A stretch of 64,000 nt of DNA from Rhynchonema sp. JSB1_4. Its lineage: Eukaryota; Nematoda; Chromadorea; Monhysterida; Xyalidae. The DNA lies in NCBI GenBank assembly GCA_030248065.1, contig JASAMV010006441.1, positions 28,578 to 92,577 of the forward strand, read 5' to 3'. Shown one piece after another: positions 11,411 to 24,200 of the stretch. Positions within the stretch are counted from its first letter, which is position 1; every line of letters starts with the position of its first letter. Below the pieces are notes generated by a model, which was not told the origin of the DNA, searched no databases, and was given only the letters and a program-made list of their open reading frames with translations. Both the position numbers and the translations under genes were made by a program.

Positions 11411-14400
11411 ATGATCCCGATTTTCGTGGCCCTCTGTCTGGCCGGAAATTTTGGTAGGTGACATGCATTCTTGTCTGGCTTTCTTTCAATACTAAAAAAA
11501 CAAGCATAAATTTTTAAATTTCAGTTTTCGGCGCCGATTCTGATTCCCCAACGCTGCTTGTTGGTGACACACAAGCAAACAACACTGATTGTCCGGTGAT
11601 CAACGCGACAACATGCGCGCAGCATGAGGAAAAGTGGGCTAACATTTTATTTTATTTTGTTTTTTTTAATAAACAGGATAAAAGTTAACTTTCCGATATA
11701 GCTCCAGATCCAACTCCCTGTCTCTTCCGGGCATGTGTGCCGCAGCTGATGTGTGCTTGCATGACAAACAAAATGTGACACGCTCATGGGCAAAGCTTCG
11801 AACCGCATTGCGACCATTTGTGGAAAGTGGCAACTTCGGCTATTTGATATCGTCAAATGATAGTCTGCATGCTTACTGCCTGTATGTTTTCGTTTGTTAT
11901 TCTGCTTTGCTATGGTTGGGGCTCACGCATGATGAAAGCGGTTACGCAGACCAAGATATCGTCAAAGATATCGTTATTTGATATCGTCAAACTGCAGACC
12001 ATATTTCTTGAGGTCGCAGACACCTAATCGTTGCGAATGGATTCAGTTTAGGGCTCCACCAGATAGACCCGAAACCTGAAACATAAATTTTTTCTATGTC
12101 CACGTTTCGGGGTTTCGGGTTTTGAAAAAAAACCGAAACCCGAAACACGAAGCATGATAATCGAAAATGTTTCGACTGGCTGCATAAATTGTTCACGTCA
12201 GCTACAAGTGGCAAGACCGAAACATTTTCGATTATCATGCTTTGTGTTTCGGGTTTCGGGTTTTTTTCAAAACCCAAAACCCGAAGCGGACATACGTAGA
12301 AAAACATTTATGTTTCGGGTTTCGGGTCTATGTATATCTGGTGGAACCCTAACGAGCAGTGTTACTGCTTGTAACTCAGATGCCCTATGACTGTGCCCAA
12401 AAAAAACCAGGCAACCAAAGCTGGACTGAAACCAAAATGCAATAAACTGTGAGACCGTATGTACCTTTTGCATATGTATATGAAAGTACACGCCGATTGC
12501 ATGCACACACCAAAATACAGCGTTCCTTTTTTCAGTATCTTTGAGTCTGCACTCGAGTGTGCCAAAAAGTGCGACTTTTTGGATAGTTCGGGATTCTACA
12601 GTTTGTTTCGTCGACCGTTTGAGTACACGTGCGTCAAGAAACGGAAAGGTTCGTTATACGCGAATAAACAGGAATTGAAGCGACGCGTGATCCGCAAAGG
12701 TTTAGCGTAATGCGACTAAAATTGGTACACCAACCCCAATGACAACAAAGATGCGGCCAAACCACAGTTTGGCAAGATGTATCGTCGTCCGCTTTTACCA
12801 AAAAGTGAATTTGACCAAATTAATGAAAATACATTGCAAAGCGTGAAAAGTGTCCGATTATGCTTTTCCCAGACTTCGCGCATCAAGTGCAATGTTTCGT
12901 GCGCGCTGCTGGCGACACAGTCAACGGTGTTGACCAGTGCACGCGAGAGTGCGGTGCACTGGTATTTGACGACATTTATCGGGTCAAGTTCGACTTTTAC
13001 TCGCTAATCGGGGAGGACGGATGGCTGGCACAGAAATGCAGGTATGTAGTTGGTGGCTGTACTTAGATATTTGTTCCTTGCGTTACCTTCTTGTTGTTTG
13101 CTGCGGGAACGGAAACACAAGTTCATCACATGCGAGTTCATTTCAGACAAAGTACCCGTCTCCTAATGGCTGAAATGCCGCATTTTTTCAAAAATGGGAC
13201 ATGTCACCAAGTTCTTGTAAACAAAAACATGTTGAGGTTTTCGAATTAAGATCACAAGAACCTTTTCTGACTGGGATTAGACTTGAGACTTGAGGTTCAG
13301 GCTTCGGCTAAGGCTTAGGCCTGCGCCTCTCCAATTACAAGTCTCTTTGAGTGGCCGCTGTTTTTGGCGTCACTGCTTTTTTCACTGCTGCTTCGTCCGC
13401 CGCATCAAAATACGACTAACCTTCCGTAACAATACCATGTGTTCATGTGTATCTCAATTTTTGAAACATCACCGATACATGCAGCACGATAACGTGCTAC
13501 TCGGACTGTCTGCACAATGTGTATGAACATGTGTGTGACACGGACGACCCCGCACATTTATTGGACGGAATCGTTGGCTTCACAATGCACAGAGTCACCG
13601 AGATTATACTGGGTGAGTGAAACATCAATTTGGCTGGTAGTGACAGCGTGATTGTTAAAATCATCGAACTGGTTTTGGGGTCATCTGACCACAAAATATG
13701 CGTTCGTACTGACGATGACCTGGTGCACCGCCCATCAGTGAAAACAGGATCGAGCAGGCAACTTCGAGCGGTATCGAATTTAGTATAGTCTGTTGATTAT
13801 ATTTCGACATAGTGTATAAGCCCCATTCAGCGATGTTTGGAGCGGGCTGGGTCGACGCCATTCTAAATGAATGTTTCAGGCATTGCCAACTCATTCGCAG
13901 ACCCATTGAACATTGTTGGTGCTGTACGATGACAGGCCACGTGTTTTTGCGCCACGCGGCAAGCAATGTTCAATCGGTCTTTTGCCTGAGTTAGCGAGGC
14001 TCGGTTAAACATTCATTAAGAATGCCGCCCACCCCCCCCCCCAAAACAAAACGCACACAAAAAAAAAAAAAAACAACAAACAAACGACGGATTACTGAAT
14101 TAACAATATGGAAGAGATTCACTGATGCCACTGATTTCGGCCAACGTAAATGTGGTCAGCGCTTGAAATGCGCAAAGTTTACGGTGATCGTTATTGGTGG
14201 CCGCAGCAAACAGTCAGTATTGTACATATGTACATACCTACATATCCTAACTTCAAAAATGTCATTTGTTTCTGGACAGATCCGATCACCAAATTTCGAT
14301 ACCGACCTTCAGTGTCTTGCCTGTTATTTCAATTCTGAGCATGATCCGACTTTCAGACCTCAAACTCGAGGAATCCTTCCCGTCCGCGTGTCGTGACCTC

Positions 14401-14529
14401 GCGAGTCTGTACAAATCGCGCGGCTTCTTTTTCTACGCAACAATTGTCATTGTGTGTCTGGTGTTGGTGTGTTCGTGCTTCGGTATCCTCAAGGTGCTCA
14501 AACAATGGGGTTGCATTGGCGACAGGTGA
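11411..14529 (+). CDS. Cys-rich type I membrane protein, CPG4-like ectodomain
   Basis: Seven exons join in phase: 11411-11453, 11525-11633, 11708-11881, 12536-12648, 12873-13041, 13485-13612 and 14357-14529 (about 302 residues). The start gives a short signal peptide (MIPIFVALCLAG). The ectodomain has paired cysteines spaced as C-x3-C: ALECAKKCDF, then RRPFEYTCVKK, then QCTRECGAL, then CYSDCLHNVYEHVC. This resembles the nematode CPG4 (chondroitin proteoglycan 4) domain; the assignment rests on remembered spacing, not a search. Near the C-terminus is one hydrophobic span (ATIVIVCLVLVCSCFGIL) followed by a short basic tail, so the Cys-rich part should face outside the cell. A NATT sequon and Ser/Thr residues in exon 2 could be glycosylated. 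Exon 3 is the least certain because its acceptor (ending at 11707) was picked mainly for phase. The 11882-12535 intron holds a transposon. Molecular role unknown. Confidence 0.65.
12051..12349. mobile_element. Palindromic MITE with TA target duplication
   Basis: GGGCTCCACCAGATAGACCC at the left end is mirrored by TATCTGGTGGAACCC at the right end. The element is bounded by TA on both sides (12049-12050 and 12350-12351) and is nearly self-complementary throughout, with runs of CGGGTTTCGGGT. A TA duplication is typical of Tc1/mariner-derived elements. A second copy lies at 32996-33220. Confidence 0.7.
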
Positions 14530-15201
14530 ACGAACGGCTTTTGTCGTTTTGGTAGCTTGAAATATACTGTATGTAATTTGCGAAACCTTCCGGTGTTGTT
14601 TTCTATTAGTTTACTTTATGATCTCTGTGTTGAGCTGGCAGGGCTGTGCTGATTGAGGATACGAACTGAACATAAAAATTTATAAGCCTTTTAATTTTAG
14701 TCAGGCACATATACATACGAAAGTTTGATGATAAGGTAACATAATTCACCTAGACCGTGACAATAATTTTCGTTTAAAGCACACAAAAATTCTAGTCGTT
14801 CCATGGGAGTCAAAATTTGTGAATTTGTGACGAGAAGACAATTTAAAAAAGTATGCAAGCAGCTCATGCACAGCAGCATAGATGATAATTTAACTAAAAG
14901 GACCAGGTACCGAATAATGAAAAATGCGGTCTCACACGGCAAATGAGAGACACTCCTGACACAACGATGTAATATCTGTTAGGCTCTAAGTTCTTAATCG
15001 AACTGCGAAAAAAGAAAGATAAAGAAAAAAGTCAAAACAAAAAACAAATAAAGCGCACTCACAAACAAGCGATAACTGTCGCACGTGCAAAAACTTAAGA
15101 AGGCCAACAAAACGAACATACGTAAAATCAAAGTTCATCAGTCAAAACATGCTTCTCAAACTTGAGTTTCAGTCGGGCTTTTGTATAGCGCAGTCGGCGT
15201 C
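14530..15201. other. Region between convergent genes, nothing recognised
   Basis: This stretch separates the stop codon of the Cys-rich membrane protein (+) from the most distal myosin exon (-). It is AT-rich and should hold both 3' untranslated regions. No gene is supported. Confidence 0.4.
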
Positions 15202-18200
15202 TTAGATCGACGGCGGCCCAGGGCGGAACTGGATGTCTGGAAAAAGTTATCGAAAAGAATTGAAATTAAAATTTTGTAACCAAGACTTGAAAGCCGTTTG
15301 AAAATGAACCATGCGCGCTTGCACGTTGGCAGAACTTGGATATAATGTACACAAAATGGTCAACGCAAACAGTTGCACAGCAGGGTAGTGAGGGCCAGAT
15401 TAATGTATTTAGCCGGTTTTTAGTAATTTTATTTGTAGCGTGCAACGTGGAATATTCACAAAGGCAGAAAATTGTTGGAAAAATATTGCATATTGAAAGT
15501 GGAGCGATATTCGGAAAACAGCGTTGGTGTACCGCACAGAGATTGTCCTTTTTTTGAACAACTCGATCTCCAGGAACATAAAAAGACCAGCTTATTGTCA
15601 AATCGTCAAGTCTCGTGGTCAACTCAGCTCCAGTCAAAAGAGCCCGTGTCTCATTCTCACTATAAATCTGATCTCGCTGTCCGGTTTTCGCAACACTGTT
15701 CTCCTTTAATCAATTTAATTTACACAAATCAATATCAATCCTCAATCTTTCCAATGTGCTGCGCGTCTTGTCCAGGCACCACCAACAGTACACGTCGACG
15801 TCTGCCCAGACGCACTGTGCTGTGTCGCGAGCCAACTGATGTTTCACTCACTAGATCACTTTGCAGCGCGCCGCCGGCCGTTGGCGTGATGCTGGTGGCC
15901 AGAGCTTGTTGGATTGAGTAGCGCTCACCATGACCTGATGCAGGCATTGCCAGCGAGCTGCTCTAAAATTCAGGCATTGTCAGGGGTGGGGTTAGGCACT
16001 AGGGCGACTAGGCCTATACTAGGAAGCCTAACAGCAAAGCCTGGGCAGCCAAGCCTATAGGGTGCTAAGGTCATGCCAGGCGGTATGGCTGTATCGTTCG
16101 GAATCGAAGCTTTGTTTTCTTCGAAATCGTCGCGACTCCAATGTGCGGGACGGCTGAAACCGTTGCGAACATTTTGATGTGCAGTGCAGTGGGGCGATTG
16201 AATTCACGGCATGAAGGCACGAGATGAAGTGACAGAGTTGGTGAAAATGTGAATTTAAGAGTGTTAGCCAAGCGGCTGGGTTCTGGTTTTCAGTTATCTG
16301 TTACCAAGTGGTTGCGGAAGTGGAATCGCTTTGCAGTAAAACGGCGTCAGTCACAAATCACAAGTACAGACATACCGTGCTAAGTAAACAAACAGTGTTT
16401 CACAACAATAAATGCGTTTTTTTTTAAAAATGGTCTTTCAAAGTCAAGTGAGCGAGTTTGTAGCATCAGGGTCAAAATGGTCTTTTTGCTGGGTGGGTCA
16501 CATGAAAAAGCTTTGAAGACTGAATTTTGGCCCACCCTTCGGTCAAATACTGATACCAATCAGAGCCAGCAGGTGCACGGAATATCGTATTTTTGCATGC
16601 AAACTATTTCCGTGTTGCGGATTACAGATTCTGAGCCCACCTTTCAAAGGGGATGACTGTATCAGCCTAAAGAATCCTAACGTTTCACGCCACTTCCTTA
16701 CCGAATGCATAAGTCCGGATCGACTTGGCATCAGGCTACTGCCCCTGACACGTGCGACCATGTCTTCGGCCAATTGTGCTCGTTCGTTCGCTTCTGAGTA
16801 CAGGTTCTGCAGCTGACGCAGTTTCTGCATGTTCATGTTCGACACTTCTTCCTGCAATTACGGTAGGTCAAGGATACGGGTTTAAATAAAAACTGATTAA
16901 CCACGAGTAAACTGAAGATGGTATAAACAATGCATAAACGTCACCGTTTCCTCCATCTGTCGTTTGTACGATTTCATCTTGTCCTGCAGTTTGCCCATGT
17001 ATTCGCGCGCACGCTGCTCGGACTTGCGCTCGTTGTCAACCTGAATCAGCAAGGTGACAACCTGATGTTTCACACTTCTATGCATGTGCAGCAACAGAAG
17101 TCACTCCTCCACACAATCCGATGTGGGAACAATACTTTTGGGCGACCCGTTATCTTTCGATACAACACAACAATGACACGGCGCAGACCAACCAAATACT
17201 GCAGATCGCGATGTTTGCGTTCCTGTTGTTTGGCGAGTTTCTTCGCTTCGGCGCTGCGCCGTTGCTCCAATTCTAGCTCACCCTGTAGTTCGATCACGCG
17301 CGCCTCCAACTGGGCCACCAGACGACGGCTGCCTTTCGATAGTTGATCCTCGGCATCAGCCAGACGCGCTTGTAGGTCCTGTGTGAGCGCGTGAAACATT
17401 AGGTAGGATTTTGGAACACGGCATGCAAATTTGTTATCGGTTCTGTTCGGTGTTTTTTGGACATGGTCCGAGATACTTTGCGACAGATCTCAGCCAGTCA
17501 TAATAGTTCTTCCGTTTGTCATTATCTAGAGAGAGACGATCAATTATGCCGATCACCGACCTTAATCTTATTGTCCAGGTCCTTCTTCGCCTTCTCCGCG
17601 CCCTCCATGTTGTTCTGCGCGAATTTCAGGTCGTCCATCGCCTTCTGTGCCTCGGCCTGCGCTCGTCGCATCGCCTCCTCCTTCGTCTTCAGATCCGATG
17701 TTATGTCGTCGAGCTCGCTCTGTTTAAATGGAAAACTTTAATTTGAGCAAAAATTGTATCATTTAGCCACGGGGAAAATGGATTGCAATGAATCTTAATC
17801 TGATTTTGAATTATTGGTATATTTTTACGGTTGTTTTTCAGTTCATTACTCGCGCGATTGCATAACCGCACAATGTTAGCAAAAAATTCTCATCGTACCA
17901 TTTTCAGTCTGACAAGTCTTTGTGCACAACTTAGCACCGGACGTCACAGCTCCACAAATTGTGGTTCAAAACGAAAGCCGAAGAAGTTTCATTACCCTCG
18001 GCTGCCGGGAATGTATATTGGAATTTGGAATGCATGTCCAAAAATTTGGCCTAAATCTGGCCAACACAATGAACGCTGGTCATCAACAGATTACATTGGC
18101 CCGTATTCCCGATCGCGCAATCAGAATCGCACGATGCAATTGAAAAAGCCCGTGTATCGCACGCTCTCCACCTCGGTGCATACATTCACTTTTTACTCCC

Positions 18201-21200
18201 AAAACATTTGTGGGTTGAACAACGCAAGCACGCGGCAAATTGACATCAGACAGCTGGATGCAGAGTTGGGCAAAAAACGACGGCGTTTAGATAAAAATTG
18301 ACAAAAAATCGTCACGCGCTTGAAAATGGCAGTTAAAACGCTTTTATTTTGCCTCATTAATATCCAGAATCACTATTTAGCCCGACGTACCTTTTCAAAG
18401 TTTTTGGAACATTGTTCGGGCATCTGGGTGTTTTTGAAAAAAACATTTTAAAAAAAAACAACGTTTTTTGTCCACCCCTAGCTGGCAGTTGTCATCATCG
18501 CTTTGAAATGCACCGCGCAATCGGGAATTCGAGTCAGTGTCACGACGTGTTTATGCCCTCGCGCCCGCTGTTTTGGCGTATTTGCGTTGATGACAAAAAA
18601 CAATCAGCCATCATTTTAGGCGTACACGACCAACCGTTTTCGCCTGTACTTCGTGCTCCAACTTTCGTCGTTGTGCCATCAAACTGGTCGCGCCGGTCTG
18701 CAGCAGACTCAGCTCATCCCTCACTGACGACAGTTCGCCTTCAGCCGAACGACGCGCGCGTTCCGCCTGTATAAATATAGCGCCAGTGGGTTTAGTGATC
18801 TAAGTGTATAAACATAGCGCATACAAAAGTATTGACATTTGTGTGTAACATTGGACGCAGCTGGAGGGCTGACGTTTCAGCTCATCAGTTAAGATGGGAT
18901 CCCGGCCAATACGCACAGTGCAACAAATGCAACATATACAACATTACATATGGAACAGCACATGGAGGTCATACCAAAGACGGGCGACTGAAAGCTTCTG
19001 ATATGGATGAGGTGGAAATATTTCCATCAAACCTGCTCCTGCAGCGTTGTCAATTCCTCCTTCTCGCTGTTCAGTTGATTCACCCTGCGTTCCATACCGA
19101 CGTAACTGTCGCGAATGTCATTGCGTTCGCGCGTTAGCTCGTCGATTTGGGCCTGTTAGAAACGCATTTTGATCCGTTGATGTTCAATGGTTACGTCAAC
19201 TTTTCACATGCGTTTTGCGCACATGGGCACTGCGTGTGCCCGCGGGCGTAGTCTCGTCAAGTTCTGTTTGGATCAGCTTATGACAAGAGTGACTCAATTT
19301 TGACCAGCGGAAATGTTGTGCAGGAAAAAAGAACGTGGTCTAAATTTAGTGCTAAAACCTGTCTTATGTCTTACAGAATAAATTCACGGTTTGAATCTGA
19401 ATGCTGCGGTTCAAACGAAAATGAAAATAACACTCTGCCTCTACCGATAGTGTCCACGGATGAGAAAAGTTGATGTGACCAATAGGTTCCAAACAGTAGA
19501 AACAGAAAAAAGCCGGCTGCAACCTGTAGTTCGCGAATGAGTTCCTGGAACTTTTTGTTGTTCTTTGCGGCGTCCTGCGTGGCGCGACTGGCCTGATCCA
19601 GACTCAGTTCCATGTCGCTGATGTCCGTCTCCAACTTCTTCTTGATTCGCAGCAGCTCAGCGCGATTGCGTGTCTCCGCCTCGAGACTTGCCTGAATTTC
19701 AGGGAGGGGATGATGAACGTTTGCCTGAATTCCAAGGAATGTTGAAATCAGCAGTAGCCTGATTCGCTGCTTTGACCATGAGTTGTATGGATTAGTGTGT
19801 TTTCTGCGGTTGCCTATTTCGCACCACTATAATAAAGCATAGTCCATTTGTCTGAAGCTCAGTTGCAGATCCAAGGCCTTGGCCTAATTGACCACCTGCA
19901 TGGATTCAAGTGCGCGCGCGTGATTCTTGCGCGTGTTTTCGAATTCCTCCTCCTTCTCCCGTACACGTCTGTCGATGTCTTGACGTGTGTTCGACAGCTC
20001 GATAAGCAGACGGGCGTTCTGGCATTTGGATTTTTTTAACATTTTGGAAAAAGAAACGAAATATAACGAAAAAAATGGTTTTACCTTCGATTCCTCAGCT
20101 TCCAGTGCCATTTCCGCTTCTTCCAGTGCGTGCTAAAATAGGTTGGCGAGGAAGTTTTAAATTAACTTTGAGCGAAAGTTGAGTGATCTTTTGGTGTAAC
20201 ATTCAGGTGTGATAGAGCTCTGACATGCTATACCCTCTCATTTCTATGCTTATGTAGTTTATGCGCTTTCAGAAACAAACCTTGTCTCTTGTTTGAATCA
20301 TAGCAATTCTGACTTTACATTTTCCTTGCTGTCACTGTTCATAACATGGTGCATGGACTTCCTCTTTGCCAACCTATGTATGTACCTAGTTCCTGGATAC
20401 CTGCAGCTCATCTTTCTCCAACTCCAATCGTCGTCTCATTTTCTGCAGTTCGTGTGCCGATCTGCCACCCTCGCCCAATTGGTCGTGCAAATCCTTCAAC
20501 TCTTGTGCGATATGGTCGCGTTCACGTTTGGCGGCCGCAACCTGCGCAAATTTGTGGGTTGGGTCTTTTTGCAAGTTGGTTAGGTCAATTTTGAAATGCC
20601 TCAGTCTTATACACGCAGTAAACGATCAGGATGGTGTTTGAAACGAACGGTAAAAAGTCGAGTGGAATTACATGTGCCCACAAACGGATATGTTTCACCA
20701 GTGGCGCAAACGTCACCCCACCATCAGGTATACATTCCGTCATTGAGTCCGTCTTGGTGGGCGGATGGCCTCCACTCACCTCAGGCACAGGACCTTTTAA
20801 TATCTATGCTGCTAAAACACAAACATTTTTTGCCCCCCCCAGACATTTAAAGGGGGGGGGGCCACCCACCATACGTATAATCGATAAAGCTTATTGGGTT
20901 TCACAATGCAGTGTTTCAAAAAAAGTCTTGTGTGTCATGTGACCACGGCGGATCCGATGTGGTGGCCAAGTGGGACACCAAAGCAACATGGGTACCACAT
21001 GCCTGATCGGCGGCTTCATCCAACTGTGTCCTGACGCGATGCAACTCGGTCTGTGCCTGTCGTGTCTCGTGCTGACTGCCGTCTAGTTCCTGCTGCAGCG
21101 TCTGCACTTTGGCCTTCCATTCGTCGAGCACCTTGTCGAATTGTTTCTGCTTCTTCTCCAGCGCCGTCAGCTGGCTGTGCGCCTGCGCGGATAAATTGGG

Positions 21201-24200
21201 CTTTGAATTACGTAAACCTGTAATGGTGAAGCACTGTATACTTGGTTAGAGCACGTGGATTGCTTATGATTGAACGGTGTTCAAATGGTGCTTACCGCAG
21301 GCATCCCACTGAGGGCTAATTAAGACGTTCTATCTATTGACATTTTCAGGTGTGTTTATTTCATAACGCTCTACACATAACGCTCTACATAACGCATACA
21401 CATGTGGGTACATAGTGCGGGTTTATTTGGGAATTTAGTTTTTTCTCGAACTTCAAATCCGAACTGAGTCCCCAGCGGACTTCGGTGACATTCTCCGGTA
21501 ACAACAGGTGAGTCAATGCCTAAGCCAAACATTGAAAGCTAAATTCTCAAAGCACTCAGCGCACACAGGAATACAGTACTCGACACGACATCATGTACTG
21601 TGTCGTCTCGTATGACACAAGCGCGGCGACTCATGTTCAGCCACACCGTGCGTGTGTGCCACCGCGGCACCCCATCTTCCCCGTACCCTGTCAGCATCGA
21701 CTTGTGCGTCCTCCAATTCGCCCTGCAGTTTGTGTCTCTGTTTCTCCACACCCTGCAGCCGGGTCACGTGTGCATCCAGCTGCTCCTGCAGCTCCTGACA
21801 TTTGAGTTGCAGACGGCGGCGTTGCTCCTCGGCCTCGCCGTGACCGGTGCCACCTGGATAATTGGCATATGCCATTTGGTAGTGCTTCATTCATTGATTG
21901 ATTTGTGATCAGCGTACAGTGAATGATAGTGCAGGTGATCCTAGTGCAATCGAATGCCTTGAATCACTGTAGAGCCGTGATATGATTAGGGGTGCTAGTA
22001 GTGCACTATGTGATATCGAAATTGTGAATTGTGAACTTGTGATCTTTTTACTGTTCGTGATTTGCAAACACTGCACTGGCCTTAAAGGTGATTCCATGTG
22101 CGCAAGAAATCTGTTCAACTCACACGTGTCTCAATCATTTTTGAAACGTGTTCTCAATACTTACCTCTTACTGGAAATAAAAACAACGTTTCCACTGATA
22201 ACTGTGAATCACCATAAAGAATATGACATTAAGACTTCAACCTTCGGTTTCATACTTTGACCGCCACATCTGTGCCTCAGCGATCGCTTTCTGCAGCTGA
22301 CGTTGTAGATCGGACTTCGAGTCACCCAGCTCTTCGGCCTGTTGACGCAACAAGTCAGCCTCGTGCTGCGCGTTGCTCAGCTGAACAGAAGAGAGGCGTG
22401 AGGCTCATTGAAACTTGTGTACACGTGGTGCGTACTGTTTTTAGCAAAATCGGTTAACAAGTTGGTGATCGGATTGATCCTGTCTGGGCCACGGCAATTT
22501 TCATGTTTTTAAGATACTTTTTGGGAGTTGTACCCGACTGTGGTGATTTCGCCAGCGTTAATGGTATTACCATACCATGGAGCCTGGGAATCTCGGAACA
22601 AAAGTTGTATTCTTAAAGCAGATCTGATACCGAACATCAAGTTTAATCCTGGCCCCAACACGTATTAAATAGGTGCACATCGTGAACCTGATGCAAAGCG
22701 GATGCTCGCTCGCGCTCCAGTTGTTCCGTTGAGCGTCGTAACTCCTCCGCCTCCATCGCCGCCTGATGTCGGAATCGTGTCAGATGCGCAATCTGCTGTT
22801 CGGCTTCCTCCAGCTGCCGGACCAGTTCGGCGTTCTCCGATTGTGTCTTGCCGCGTTGGTTCATCAGGTCGGCCAGTTGACGCGCCTGACACACACCGAC
22901 AAAATGACAACACTGTTGCTCAGGTGTTTGAATGGGATCCGATATGGGATCCCGGTTCTTCTCCAGTCCTGGTCATCCGTGAATTTGCATAATGCTCAAA
23001 CTTCCGGGTATTACTACAAATTTGACAATATTATGCCGCTTTCGTCCGAAAAACGCCACTATGTGACAACCAGCCCGTAAACAATGCGCTCGAAGTCACT
23101 AGTGACGGTATATTGTTTTGAATGTATTCCGGCAAGGTTCTGATGCACTACATATCTGGTCGGTGTTTGAAAACAGGTCGAAATTCGGTAGCCTTCGTGC
23201 TCGAGTTTCATAGGTTCGCATATTTTTAAGCCCAAAGCCTTAACAGTCATCCGTCAGTGTCCTCCTCCTTGTTTCAACAACCGACCTGTTCGTCGTATCT
23301 CATCTGCAGTTCGGTGAGTTGCACCTCGATCTGTTTGCTCATTCGATCGGCGTTTGCGCGCGCCTTTGTCTCGCTGTCCAACGACGCGTGACAGTCCTCG
23401 AACTCGCGTTGTGCCACGTTGCGCTCCTTCTCCATCCTGTATGTATACATATGTCGATGGAGTTATTCGGTGGTCATAAAGTGCTGCATACAGACCCTTT
23501 TCTAGTTAGACACAAATTAGTTCCCAAGACAAATGAAAAAACGTGATCTCGTTTCAGTGTTTTGGACACAAATGCAGGTGTACATTTGTGCTCCTGGCCG
23601 CATGCTGGGCATCAATTGCTGTTGTGAATGTTTAGTGGGTTTGATCATTGCTTTTGGTATATTTATGAATCTGGACTATGTCACGGACAGTATTTGACGG
23701 GTCCATCGAATACGATAAACTCTAAACCACTTACTTCACTCTGGCCTTCTGCAGTTGATCCACTTGTTCATTCAATTCAGCGACGGCATCGTTGTGTTTC
23801 TTGCGTAGCGCACCGATTGATTGCTCGTGCACGACCTATGGTACGTGCAGAAGATATTACTATCGAACTTGGTTCTGTTCGCAAAAAAGTAAAACAGATG
23901 TGCAGAAATTCCACTAACCACAGCTTCTTCCATCTCTCGGCGCAGTTTCGCCACTTCTGCCTCGCGTTTACGATTCATTTCCATCTGGGTCTGTGTCGCA
24001 CCACCTGCCTCCTCAAGGCGATCGGTCATTTCATCAAGCTCGGCTTGCAGATCCGCTCGTGATTTTTCGGCCTGAGATTATAGGCACGTGATTAAGATGT
24101 TTTTGTGCGTTTCAGACATGTAAATTAGGCGGTATATGTACCTTGCTGCGAGCGTTGCGCTGAGCATCAAGCTCCTCCTCCAGTTCGGCTATGCGCGCCT

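Noticed and set aside
17831..18301. A 156-codon plus-strand open frame antisense in a myosin intron
   Set aside because: No recognisable domain, no splice partners and only one boundary consistent with a gene; most likely chance.
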